Made by a program: the position numbers and the translations under genes. Positions 12,786 to 24,576 of a DNA stretch of 64,000 nucleotides are shown in pieces. The stretch is from positions 1,674,001-1,738,000 of the forward strand of contig JAHRBC010000008.1 in the NCBI GenBank assembly GCA_022702545.1, read 5' to 3'. Source of the DNA: Phycomyces nitens. Taxonomy: Eukaryota > Mucoromycota > Mucoromycetes > Mucorales > Phycomycetaceae. Each line of letters opens with the position of its first letter. Positions within the stretch are counted from its first letter, which is position 1. The notes under the pieces were generated by a model. That model made no database searches, was not told the DNA's origin, and worked only from the letters and a program-made list of their open reading frames with translations.

Positions 12786-15700
12786 ATGTCTTCTACTTCC
12801 GATGTCTACAATGAGAAGTGCTTTTGCCCTAGATGCAGTACAAGCAAGAATGGTTACAGTCTTGTCCAGAAACTGACTGCTCAACGTCATGCAAAGAGAG
12901 CAAGATTAGAGCGTCTTGAAAATTGCGAAAGGGGCAAGTTACTTTTGTAAACACTCTATGAATTGTATCATAATATATTTTACTAGAAATCTCCTCTCAA
13001 CGCAATATGATAGATGTTGATTTTGAATGTAAGGATTATTTATTGGCATAGCAACAGAAACTAAATAACTACTATATTCTATATCTGGCTACCTTGTTCC
13101 ATAAAGTCGGGTCCTCAGATGTACTTGGTGATCAGGAGAACTCGCCGTTTTTGGAAGCCGATCCTTTTGCCAATCATGGCGAAATTGGTGCTGACAATGA
13201 GGCTAATGCCGATGCCGATGCTGATGCCGATGCCGATGAGAATGAGATGAACGGTGGTGATGATGACGACGAGGGCGATTTGGAAGAGATCGAAGTTGAG
13301 GAGTTGGATGGTGAAGGTCAGTGTTAAATAGAGAAAAAGCCTAAAAAATTGGGTGTTAATATTTTCCATTTTAAAATAGATCCTTTTGCCTCCCCCCAAA
13401 TGCCTGAAAACCCAGTGCACAGGTTCATCGCCATTTCTGTTGTCCTGTTTGCATCCCGTTATGTGGTTGACAAGGGCGCCGTTGTCTTGATCGAGTTTGT
13501 CAACAAGCTCTTGACAATCTATGATCAAGATTTCCAACTGCCCACAAGCCTGCTTGGTCTGCAGCGCATGACAGGATTTTCAGCCATGTCCCAAGGAATA
13601 AGGAAATCTGTTGTGTGCCAGGATTGTCACAAGGTGTACGAGGAAGCTGGGTCTGTTCCCCTTCGGTGTGATTTCCAGAAGCCAGGAGCACGTTCCTCTT
13701 GCGATTCCCAGTTGATGAAGGTGTCATCATCAGGTGCTTTGGTAGCCAGACGCCAATACAACTACCATTCTGTCAAGCAGGCGTTGAGAGTGTTTTTCCT
13801 CCGCCCAGATTTCGAAGCAAGAATCCGCCATTGGAACAAGGAGCTGAAGGTCGAAGACACGATGTGCGATGTGTACGACGGCGCCATGTGGAAGGAGCTC
13901 AAGGACTCGAATGGTGTTTCTTTCGTCCAAGACCCACGTTCTCTCATGCTGACATTGAACGTTGACTGGTTCCAGCCGTTCGATGGGGTGACCTATTCCT
14001 GTGGTGCGATCTACTTGGCCGTCAACAATCTTCCTAGGGCTGAGCGATTCAAGGCAGAGAACATCATTCTTGTTGGACTTATGCCTGGGCCCAAGGAACC
14101 AAAATCTGACGAGATCAACCACTATCTCAAGCCGTTGGTGGACGATTTGGAAGAGCTGTACGTTGGTGTGAAGATGCGAACTGCCGAGTGTTCATCAGGT
14201 GTTACCGTCCGTGCTGCGTTGTTTATGGTGGCGTGCGACATTCCAGCTGCCAGAAAGACGAGTGGGTTTACTTCCCACAACAGCACCCATGCATGCTTCA
14301 AGTGTAGTCGTGGTTTCTCTCGTTTGGACGGAACAAACAGCGTTGACTTTCGTGGCTTCGACTCTGCACAGTGGTCCCTTTGCAGTGGTGTCGAAAATCG
14401 GTTGCATGCTGAGGTGTGGAAGAGTGCCAGTACGCCCTCAGAAAGGCATCAGCTGGAAATCGAAAATGGCGTTCGATGGTCCCAGTTGCATCGCCTTGGA
14501 TACTTTGACGTTGTTCGCTGCATGATCATTGATCCCATGCACAATCTCTTCTTGGGTACGGCCAAGCGAATGGTCGAGAGGTGGATTGACGATGGCCTGA
14601 TCACAGACCATGATCTTGCTGCCATGCAAAAGACTGCCGAGTCTATGGTTCTGCCGGCCGATTATGCTGTCCTCAAAGGCAAGATCGGAAAAGGCTTTTC
14701 CTACATGAAAGCAGACGAGTGGAAGTCCTGGGTCCTCGTATACTCTCCAGTCCTGTTGAAAGGTGTGCTCCCTCCTGACAACTTCAACAACTGGATCAGC
14801 TTCGTTGATGCCTGCCGCCTTTTGGTCAAGCCAGCAATCTCGTTTTCCGAGGCAACCGATGCCCACGATTTCCTGGAAACGTTCGGTCGAAGATGTCAGT
14901 CCCTATATCCTGCGAATCTTCTCACTTGTAACATGCACCTACACCTTCATCTTCATACCATTATTCGTGATTTTGGACCAGTGTACGGTTATTGGCTGTT
15001 TTCATTTGAGAGATACAATGGATTGTTAAAAAACATCAAGACCAACAGACGAGACGGCTTTGAGTCCACCTACATGAAGAACTTTATTAATAATGCATAC
15101 AAGGGCGATTATGTATCTTCTGTTCTCCAATGTCCCAGTCAAACCCCCTTCCGCCCCTTTATGTCCAAGCTTACCTCCTCCTCCTATGCCCCATCCTATG
15201 CCCCATCCCATGCCTCCTCCCATGCCTCCTCCTATGCCCCCTCCTATGCCATGTCTCAAGGCCCTTTCCGGTTGAGAGCATTTATGCAAGCCTCTATGAA
15301 TCCACTCTCTATCAAAGGCAACGAACCTCTCCCTCCTTCTGCGTTGCCACTCTCTATGAAACCGTATGAATCAATGAACGACCTTGAATATCCCTATCTC
15401 TTGGAACACTATAAGCTCGTATATGCAAAGCCAGATTTAGTGGATTACCGACATGCCTCATCTTCGCCGTATTTTGTTGACAACCAAATATGCAAGATCG
15501 CGTCTATCGATCTCCTTGGCCAGTCATACAAAGGCAAGAAGGGTACTGTCGGTCATGGTTCTTATGTTCAAGCTCTGTTCTCTGGAAATGACAACGAAAA
15601 TCCGACTGCGTACACAGGCGAGATTCAATATATGTTTGTCCATTCCCAGTCTATGCCCCCTATGTCTCATGGCCGACTAAATCGTCATCACAATAAGCAA

Positions 15701-15919
15701 CATGTTTTCGCGTACGTTCGCTGGTTTGTCTTTGATTCCGAGCGTACAAGAGAACATGAAAGTATTGACATTTGTAGGCCACAATTTTCTCCAGCCAACT
15801 ACCACAGTATTGTGCCTGTACATCGCATTCTGTTAGAAGTAGCACTGGCTGAACATATGACCCAAAATAATGTAAAGAAGATACTGGTTATCCCTTTACC
15901 TAAAAAAATATATGCTTAA
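12786..15919 (+). CDS. Tnp2-like CACTA-3 transposase, four exons, 979 aa
   Basis: Exons 12786-12933, 12987-13028, 13107-13316 and 13380-15919 total 980 codons in frame. Intron 1 uses a GC donor (GCAAGT); the others are GT-AG. Exon 1 encodes a Cys/His module (CFCPRC, then TAQRH). Exon 3 is acidic with an Ala-Asp repeat. The last exon carries the Tnp2 domain: NVDWFQPFDG (Asp near residue 329), ACDIPAARK (Asp near 420), DPMHNLFLG (Asp near 518), then a DUF4218-like GYWLFSFERYN block near 675, and a Ser-Tyr-Ala-Pro repeat encoded near 15180-15250. It should cut the element at its CACTG ends. Stop-to-stop distance to the convergent partner is 145 bp. The gene is visibly richer in GC than the surrounding DNA. 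No lesion is seen, so it may be functional. Confidence 0.87.
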
Positions 15920-16063
15920 GTTTTAATAAAATATGTCTTTACTCATTTTTAAACAAGATTGCATACCAGAATAAAATAAACAAGTATAGGATTTGAATGA
16001 GTCTTTAGGATTGAGTGCATGAGAGGAGCAAAGATGAGGTTTTTTTATTTTTTTTTAATTTTT

Positions 16064-17288
16064 TTAATTTCTAACGGCCCATTCAGGTGGGGGAGGGACC
16101 ATTCCCTCCGGGACTGCTACTTCGTCGACGCGGCCAAACTTTCGACGAAGCATCTGACGATGTCTTGTTCCCAAGCCGGCAAGCACGTAGTCATTGACGA
16201 GTTCAAGGAAATGATTGAACTAAAATATTCATTAGTATTCTATAAAAATAATAAACAATATTCTTTGCGAATTTATTTACCTCGTCGCTTCGCCAGCTTG
16301 GGCGCGCAGTGAGGATGCGACGCCCAAATGAAGCATCGCTCCCCTCATCGTCAGACTCACCCTCAGACATTGCTGCCTTTTGGATGAGATTGCTGCAGTC
16401 CCGGTCCATTTCTTGGTCAATCGCCGCCTTGTTATTGGAGTATGCCTCCCGGCGGCGAGTGAGATGCTGATGAAATATATGATTGTCAATTGAGTTAATA
16501 GGAATCCTTTTCATAATAAAAATAATAACTCACGTCCGCCTGACGGCCATTTCTTCTTGAGCGAGCATTCGCTTCTGCTCGCTTCTCAAAAGACTTCTTC
16601 TCCTGAGTCCGCCTTCCATTGAAGTTGGTGTATATATACCGGCGGAGGTCAGGGTACCTCAACCCAGACTCGAGAAACCTTGGCTGGAGATAGGCCATTA
16701 TCTCGAGTACCAACTCTTTGTTGGGACTCTCGTTAAAGGCCACGTCCGTTCTCCAGCTAGGCTTTCGGTTGTTAGCCTCAACCAAGTCTGGGTTGTTGGA
16801 CCTGAAGTTTTGGGTCTTCAGGTAGCGTCTGATGAAGCCCTAATATATTTTTAGAAGGTATTAGACTAGCAATATATTTCAATAGTATATACTCACATAC
16901 GCGCGGTTGGTTTCCTGCATTTGAGGAGCTTCAAACGCAGCAAGTGCAACCACAGTGGGGGAGAGAGGAGCAGCAGCAACGGGAGCAGCAACAATGAGGG
17001 CAGCAACAATGGGGGCAGCAGCAACGGAAGCAGCAGCAACGGGGGCAGCAGCAACGGGGCAGAAGAAGTTGCCCCAGGGACATTTCCAAAACCATCCAAG
17101 ATGGCAATGGTACTGGCACCATCTTGGATGATAACACCAAGCCTGGTGTCCATAGTGGCTAGCCTGGTGCCAACAGAACGCACCTCTCCAGTCACATTGG
17201 ACAAACCAGCCTCCACACTGGTCAATCTGTCCATTAATTCCCTGAACTCGTCGGTTGTTCGAGGAGCAATTGCACGTCTGTTTGCCAT
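16064..17288 (-). CDS. CACTA-3 partner protein, four exons, probable 1-nt frameshift
   Basis: Exons 16897-17288, 16534-16839, 16281-16466 and 16064-16219 match the exon layout of the gene at 7153-8351; exon 2 is 306 nt in both. The N-terminal region has a heptad-like stretch (residues about 20-55) followed by an Ala/Pro/Val-rich tract encoded by a GCAGCAACG-type repeat. Exon 3 ends in PSWRSDE and exon 4 ends with a VPEGMVPPPPEW motif. Exon 1 is one base short of the frame needed by exon 2. A G-run of four at 17056-17059, where neighbouring repeat units have five, explains the shift exactly. So this copy may be dead or the base may be a sequencing error. The function is unknown; the pairing with Tnp2 suggests a transposition accessory role. 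Confidence 0.72.
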
Positions 17289-17739
17289 AATCTACAAAAT
17301 ATCAAATAATAATTTTCAATTGTTAATTGTCTTTATTTCATGGGATCTCATATAAAATATGTAATGTCTTATACATACAATTGATATTTGTTTTATTGAA
17401 AGGTTTTGGGAAGCAGAAGGGTGTGTTGTGTGTGAACAGGCCTTTGAGAATATAAAATACAGAGTATTTATAAAAAAGGAGTTTGATGAGCGGATCCAAA
17501 CACTTCTTGTACACACTAATGAATGGCTCCATTTGTTTTTAGATTCTATCCATTACACCTATTCTGTCTCTGTTTCAAATTATATATCCTTGTATTCTTT
17601 TCTTTTTGCTCTTTTTCCTTTCCCTCGTTTCCTATATCCGGGCCCATTTTTTCTTTCTTTTTTACACCTCTTTACACTAAAAATCGGCGGCTTCTTTATA
17701 AACATGCGCTCATTCCAATACATCCTGCCTGCATTGCTC

Positions 17740-18980
17740 ATCCAAACAATCTGTGGTCAGTTGAATGTGCCTTTAGCATCTCGCAAATTATCCTGACTCT
17801 CTTTTTTTTATTTTATAGACCTCCTCAACTCACACAGCTTTATTATATGGTTCAATCATCAATATTGGGCTAAAAAAATCTTTTTGTGTCAAACGATTTT
17901 CTATTCTAACGTTGCTTATTTTATTGTAGACCACACCACCAATCACCCCATCTACCTCTTCCTTCATGTACGATTGTAATCATAATGGTAATATCTTTTT
18001 TGGTCTTTATATTTTTTATAATATTATTCTGATCCTCTCTTTTTATCTTATAGCCTTCCGCCACTCACACAGTCTATTATATTGGTATCGTCATCAGTGT
18101 CATGGTAAAAAGAACCTTTTGGTGTCAAACTTTTTTTGTCCAACGTTGTTTATTCTACTTGGGTCACCCCCATCACACCCTGTCCATCTCTTCCATCATC
18201 TACAACTTGTTATCATAATGGTAATGCCATTTCTTGGTCTATACTTTTCTATAATATTATTGTTATTCTCTCTTTTTATTTTATAGACATATTCCGTTCA
18301 CACGCCTATTATATGGTATGGTCATCAGTGGCATGGTAAAAAATCGTGTCAAATAATTTTCCCCTTTAACGTTTCTTATTCTACTATAGACCGCCGCCAT
18401 CAATCACCCCATCTGGCTTCCCCATCATCCTCAACTGTTATCATAATGGTAATGCTGTCTCTTAGTCTTTATACTTTCCATAACACTATTCTGATTCTCT
18501 CTTTTTATCTTATAGACCTCCTCTACTCAAACAGTCTATTATATGGTATCGTCATTGGTGGCTTGGTAAAAAATATTTTCGTGTCAAACTATTTTATCCT
18601 CTAACGTTTCTTATTCTACTATAGACCGCCGCCATTAATCACCCCATCTGGCTTCCCCATCATCCTCAACTGTTATCATAATGGTAATGCTGTCTCTTAG
18701 TCTTTATACTTTCCATAACACTATTCTGATTCTCTCTTTTTATCTTATAGACCTCCTCTACTCAAACGGTCTATTATATGGTATCGTCATTGGTGGCTTG
18801 GTAAAAACTCTTCGTGTCAAACTATTTTCTCCTTTAACGTTTCTTATTCTACTATAGACCGCCGCCATCACTGTCCACCCCATCTGGCCCCTTCATCATC
18901 TACGACTGGTTATCATAATGGTAATGCCTTTTCTTGGTCTTTATCTCTTTCCATAATATTATTCTGGCTATTTACTAATA
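17740..18980 (+). repeat. Tandem satellite, about 5 units of roughly 235 bp, in CACTA-3
   Basis: The landmark ATAATGGTAAT recurs near 17985, 18218, 18446, 18683 and 18918, so unit spacing is about 228-237 bp. Each unit contains two acceptor-like motifs (TTATCTTATAG and TTCTACTATAG) and two donor-like motifs (GGTAAAAA and ATGGTAATGC) in regular order, delimiting exon-like blocks of about 50 and 59 nt. Adjacent units at 18450-18690 and 18690-18920 are the most alike. The blocks do not give a continuous reading frame. The array lies in the right subterminal part of the transposon. Confidence 0.85.
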
Positions 18981-19896
18981 TTGTTCTATACTCTTAATAA
19001 GAATCTATTGTTGGTCATCACGTAACATCCCTCTACTTAATTGTCAACTCTGTTTCTGGTATGTAAATCGATTATTCTATTACCCAATTCACCCATACTA
19101 ATTTACTTTACCCCATCTCTAGTCAATCTAATCATACAAGATGCCATGCCATGCCGCACAACTCAGCCCCACTTTGTCCGTTCTTATCCATCCCTTACAA
19201 TGTAAGTATAAAATACCTCGCATCTTGAACAACACCCGCACTCTTGAATATATGTCACTAATATAACTTTTATTGTATTAGAATACTGCCGCAACCACCC
19301 AAATCGCCGTCGGTCCCTATTTTCAGGTATTGTTCAGTAGTGAAGCACCCAATCCAAGTAGTATCAAGTAGGCCGGTAGAAGGGGCAAGGATAAACAGTA
19401 ATAGTATTAGAGCTTGTGTACAGAACCATTCTATTCTTTCCAATAAACACAAATATAAACCATAAACCTAATAAGTACGGGGTATAAAACAATGGGGGGG
19501 ATCATTCTATGCTTGATTGCACAGTAATAGTATTCGATGATTGGTTAATTGCTTGAGGATATCCTTGATACCATGGAGAAAGCCAGCTTCTCCCCAACTT
19601 TATTTGCTGTGTGTAATCGTCTTTTCAATTTATAAACACATAATCTATTACACTAAAAACATAGTTTTAAGCACAAAAATCTGGTAAACACCAAAAATCT
19701 ATATGCAGAAAAAGCTAACGAACCCTACTCTCCCAAAAGTTTTCAACTTTGCACCTGTATGAGATTCGACTTTGAGCCCAGGAGAAACCTTGCTTACTCC
19801 CATACTCGTAGTATTCTGTTCTCCCCTGAAAACCTAAACTTTTCCCCTATTTATTTCTGGTTATATACATGGTTTTACCCCACAGTTTTTGCAGTG
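18981..19896. other. Right subterminal region of CACTA-3
   Basis: I see no gene here. The last 169 bp (19728-19896) is a dispersed sequence, repeated at 42785-42953, and ends with the right terminal inverted repeat. Confidence 0.6.
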
Positions 19897-19899
19897 CTC

Positions 19900-22800
19900 C
19901 ACAAACCAGAAACCACTAGTTTCTAACAAGACGGAGGACCGTAGATGCAAGTTCTGCAAAGGACCGTTCGCTCGGGGCCATACTTGCGAGGCATATTACG
20001 ATGTGTTCCCAGAAAGAAGACCAGAAAACCTGGCAGCCGGAAGAAACGTCGCCATCAACATGGTGGCGTCTTCTGATGGATTGAACAAGAGCAAGTGGGC
20101 TCCGTACAACAACAACCACCACAACAATAACAACAACAGCAACAACAACCACCACAACAATAACAACAACAGCAACAACAACCGCAACAACAACCGCAAC
20201 AACAACCGCAACAACAACAGCGGCGGCGGAGTTGTGTACCCTGGCAGGAGCCAAATTCAAGACGCGATGAGCAATGCCATGAGCTCTGACCCCTTCGACA
20301 ACGAAGATTGTAAGTTGGCTGAAATTAATGGAGAAACATATCCATCCAACAAATTGTTATTGACACCTATTGTCATAGAAGGAACCAAGCTCATGGCCAT
20401 GTGCGATTCTGGTGCCGACACCACGTGTATTAACCAATACACATTTAATAAATATTTTGCGCACAAACAAATCTTTCCAGTGCAGGGTGTGATAAAAAAC
20501 TTTGCACATGAAAGTAGCAATTACCCTGAGAGATTAGGTCAGACAGAATTACTGTCAGTAGTATATGGAGATGCTCCATTTCGCTGTACCCATCAATTTG
20601 AAGTCGTAAATTTCCCTAATCACATAGCAGCCCAAGCTGATATATTGTTGGGAACAGATATATTCGAAAAGTTGGATATCCGAATGACGGGAATTGCTTA
20701 TCGTTACCCTAAAGAATTTGAAGAGAACTACTCAGAACCGCAAGATTTAAACTTTGATACAAATAATTATTATAATCCTGAGAACAGCAATTATGGAACT
20801 GAATCGGAAAGACAACAATTTTTCCAAGATATTTCGGTGGCCATACAGAAGAACGAAGATATCAAACCCGGTACATTCTGTAATGTACCTGCTTCAGAAG
20901 TACATATTCCTATGAAGCAAGACGGAACAAATTGTTATATTAGACAATACCCCCTACCATATAAATACATGCCCGAAATACAAAAGCAGCTTAACGAATG
21001 GCTACAGAGTGGCTTGGTAGTACCAGCAGAACCAAGTGCCCGATATAACTCTCCATTGTTAGTAATCCCTAAGAAAGGAGACGATGGTGCTTTAACAAAG
21101 CTGCGTATAGTACAGGACTTACGTCGGATAAATATCAACATATCAGATTCATACAAAGAGGACTATGCAGTCAACTGCATTCAAGATATTTTCCGAAAAG
21201 TTGCCAAACCAGGGATGGTGTTCTCAAAGTTGGACTTAAAAAATGCTTATCACTCATTTAAAGTTAAAGAATCCAATCAAGAAGTACTTTCTTTTACCTT
21301 TGAGAACAAAACATACAAATGGCAAGCTTGTTGCTTTGGCTTAAAAACTATTAAAAGTTTATTTTGCAGAGTTATCAAGATAATTCTTGGGGATACTGAA
21401 GGTGTCGAATCCTACGTTGATGACTGTATTTTATTCAGTACCCCTGCACAACATGCTCAACTCGTACAAACCGTGATAAACAAGCTTACAGCTGCTAATC
21501 TAAAACTCAATGTACAAAAATGCAAATTTTTCCAAACTACAATCTTTACCTTGGGATTTGTCGTTGGCCCTGGTATTACCAAAATAGACTTTCGAAAACT
21601 ATCGAATATTCAGGAATGGCCAATCTGTCGATCTGCAGAACAAGTCAGAAAACTCATGGGAACTATCACATTTATGAGAGACTATATTCCATTGAGCTCC
21701 AAACTAACTGCACCTTTGGATCAATTACGCTATGAACCTAATGTCAAAGAAAAATGGAATAACACACATACAGAATGCCTAGAAGCCATTAAGCAAGTTC
21801 TATTATCAAGTGCGGTATTACATGCCCCAGAGATGAGTAAGAAGTTTTACATGCAAACCGATGCCTCGCTTTATGGTGTATCTGCTATTCTGTACCAAAA
21901 GGCGGAGGATGGGCGCACTAAGCATATTGCATTTATATCCAAATCTTTGAACAAACATCAAAGGTTATGGTCGACCAACTGTCGCGAAATCTACGCTATT
22001 ATATTTGGGCTGGAAAGGTTTAGACCTTTATTGCTAGGCAACCCAAACCTAGAAATACAAACGGATCACTCAGCGCTAGTTTATTTATATTCTAGTAGCT
22101 ATTTGTCCAGTAACCTCCAAAATTATGTCGATACTCTCAACAAATACGGGCGACTGAAAATCAGCTACGTCAAAGGAGTAGATAACACTCTACCCGATGC
22201 GCTGAGCCGGCTATACCCTCCGGTTGAAGAAGATGTGCAACAAAAGAAAGAGGAGGATCAAGTCATCCGTAAAATGCTAAAATATATTATGATAAAATGA
22301 CAGAACATTGAACCCGATGTTACATCTAACTATGAAGTAAAGAAAAGAGGATCACACTTCACCAAACGTCAAATAGTACATAGCAAAGACAAAGACCTAC
22401 ATATCCTAGCCATTAAACTCAACAATGAGCAATTCAAGGAAGCTACCTTAGATTATTTGATTCCACCTCTAGCTGACAGAAAGTCATTGGTGGAAGAAGC
22501 TCACAAAATGGGACACTTTGGCATAGAAGGCGTAGTACAATCACTACTAAGTGATGGTATGTATTGGTCATCAATGTATAAAGAATGCAAGGAAATCATA
22601 TCGAACTGTATACCTTGTGCGCAACATACCATTGTAAAAAGAGGGTACAACCCCAAGAAAAGCATAGTGGCTTGGGATGTATTCGATCATATTGCAATGG
22701 ATTTGGCAGGACCTTTTGCAGTTACCGAAAACCAAAACCTATACATATTGGTAGTGGTTGATGTAGCAACTAGATACATTATTGCCAGACCATTACCCAA

Positions 22801-23920
22801 CAAACAAAGTGACACTGTAGCCAAAGTCTTAACAGGGATATTTGGAGATTATGGTAGTGCAATCGTAGGACGATTCATTCAATCGGATAATGGTAGGGAA
22901 TTCAGGAACAGCCTGATGCAATCTATTACCCAGATTCTGGGTATCAAACATAAATTTTCGACTGCCTACTACCCACAAGGAAATGGAATTGCTAAAACTA
23001 GCGTCAAAATGATAACAAATACCTTGCGCAAATTATGTGGACAAGACTTCAGAAACTGGGATGACATACTACCTACAGCACAATTATGCTGCAATTTGAA
23101 GATCCGTACCAGATCTGGTTCAAGCCCATTCTCACTCATGTTTGCGCGTAAGGTTAATAAACCTGGAGACTACTCTGCCAACGATACACAGCCATCTACA
23201 ACCAAAGAATGTCTTACTGAAGAAGAAATACTTCAGCGAGCAGAAAAAATGTCAACAATAGTATTTCCTGCAATTAAGAAACGTACAATGCAACTCATCG
23301 AAGAATATGACAAGAAATTTAACAAGAAACATTACCTTATCGATATACCTTTGGGACAAACAGTCATGGTATGATTACCATCGAGAGATACAAAACTATC
23401 ACCACTATTCGAAGGTCCATTTGTAGTCGTTCGCAAAACGGAAAGTAACAACTATGTATTGCGCGATGAAACGAATGAGCTATTACATCGTGACTATACA
23501 CCATCAGAACTAAAAGTGGTGAACATTGATGAAACTGCTATCGAAGATGAATATGTCGAAGTAGACGAAATACGAGACCATAAAGACGCAGGTCAATCTC
23601 GTCTATTTTTGGTCAAATGGAAAGGACTTGGAGAACGTGAAAATTCTTGGATTTCGGCTAGCGAATTTCGCTCACCGGAACCCATTCGCAAGTACTGGAA
23701 AAGACTGAAAGAACAAAAAAGCAAAGCAATGCTTGCTAAGGTCGCTACAGTCGTACAACCTGTTCGTAAAAGAGGGCGTCCAAGAAAAACCGATAGCGAT
23801 GTACCAACTACCAATTCCAATGCTATAACAATCGGGACAAAACGCACACGGACAATGACTTTACCTACCACCGTCCAAAACCAACCTGTACAAAAGAGAG
23901 GACGACCTCGTAAACTCTAA
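19900..23920 (+). pseudogene. E1 pol: protease, RT, RNase H, integrase with chromodomain and AT-hooks
   Basis: In order: a Cys/His knuckle (CKFCKGPFARGHTC), an Asn/His-rich linker (20107-20220), protease (CDSGADT near 20402), reverse transcriptase (YVDD near 21416), RNase H, integrase zinc finger (HKMGHFG...CIPCAQH) and catalytic core, then a chromodomain at about 23543-23700 (FLVKWKGLGERENSW). Two AT-hook-like motifs follow (RKRGRPRK at 23764 and QKRGRPRK at 23891). The frame is constant, but TGA stops interrupt it at 22298-22300 and 23372-23374. The integrase position normally holding the third catalytic Glu reads Lys (GNGIAK). The chromodomain suggests targeting to modified histones. This copy should not be autonomous. 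Confidence 0.9.
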
Positions 23921-24049
23921 AACTTTTATTTTTCACATTTTTTTTTTTTTTTTTTATCCAAGTCGGTTTTTTTTTTGTTTTGTTTTGTTTTTTTTGGATT
24001 ATTAGACTAACAAGTCGTTTCAATCATAATTGAACCTGGCTGGGGGGAG

Positions 24050-24232
24050 TGTGGTAAAACCACCTTTAAATACTATTACAAATTGGCTTAACAAAAACTA
24101 AGTAACAAAATCCACTCAAGTAGATTTAAGTTACACTAATATCTAAAAGCCCTATTAACACCCAGTCAAGTATTTATACACAAATCCTACAACAGACAGA
24201 ATTTTAGTTTCTCTTTTACTTTGAGAAATAAA
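24050..24232 (+). repeat. E1 3' LTR, first part (183 of 227 bp)
   Basis: It matches 11043-11225 and is preceded by a polypurine tract. It is broken after GAAATAAA (24225-24232), the 8-bp duplication made by the Merlin insertion. Confidence 0.92.
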
Positions 24233-24245
24233 GGTTGAATGAAGG

Positions 24246-24576
24246 TGTGAACGCGCTGGTTAGTCTTCTTGTTACGCGGGAGGGGATTCAATTAGAACTA
24301 ACCAGGTGTTCGATGAAAGTGTGATTATAAGGGTTTTGGGGTAGAAACAGTGTATGAGATTTGAGACTGTAGTTGATTGGTGTCTTTTATTTCAAGTTAT
24401 TTGTCTTGCTTTTATATTGTTTCTATCCTATGTTTTACATCATTGTTTTATCATTTGCAAAGGTCTACTAAGTCTTTTTCTCTTTCTACTGACGTTATTA
24501 GTTCTACACTAATTGTCTTTAGTTTTGTTGCTATGATTTTACTCTTTCCTCATTTTCAAGTTCCGTCGCACCGACA
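24246..24576 (-). repeat. E2 3' LTR (331 bp)
   Basis: On the minus strand it starts TGTCGGTGCGAC and ends GCGTTCACA. It is identical by eye to 29164-29494. The pol stop codon falls 43-45 bp inside this LTR. Confidence 0.95.

Larger units (their letters stand above)
12543..19896 (+). mobile_element. CACTA-3: complete two-gene CACTA transposon inside E1
   Basis: The left end is CACTGGGAAAACGGTGGGC and the right end, reverse-complemented, CACTGCAAAAACTGTGGGG; about 17 of 21 terminal bases agree. The triplet CTC flanks both ends (12540-12542 and 19897-19899). Excision restores the E1 reading frame. The 7354-bp element carries a Tnp2-like transposase (12786-15919), a convergent partner gene (16064-17288) and a tandem satellite near its right end. 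A second copy of its last 169 bp lies at 42785-42953, with one difference by eye. Confidence 0.93.

Noticed and set aside
15026..15289. Gly-rich minus-strand ORF
   Set aside because: It is antisense to the Ser-Tyr-Ala-Pro repeat in the CACTA-3 transposase.
16921..17355. Gly/Ser/Asn-rich plus-strand ORF of 144 aa
   Set aside because: It is an antisense reading of the repeat tract in the CACTA-3 partner gene, whose exon structure is supported by its homologue.
19916..20260. Long Val/Leu-rich minus-strand ORFs
   Set aside because: They are antisense readings of the Asn/His-coding CAACAA repeat in E1.
22298..23374. TGA recoded as an amino acid in E1, E3 and E4
   Set aside because: The ankyrin gene at 62060 ends in TGA and the E4 stops include TAA. 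C-to-T decay explains the pattern more simply.
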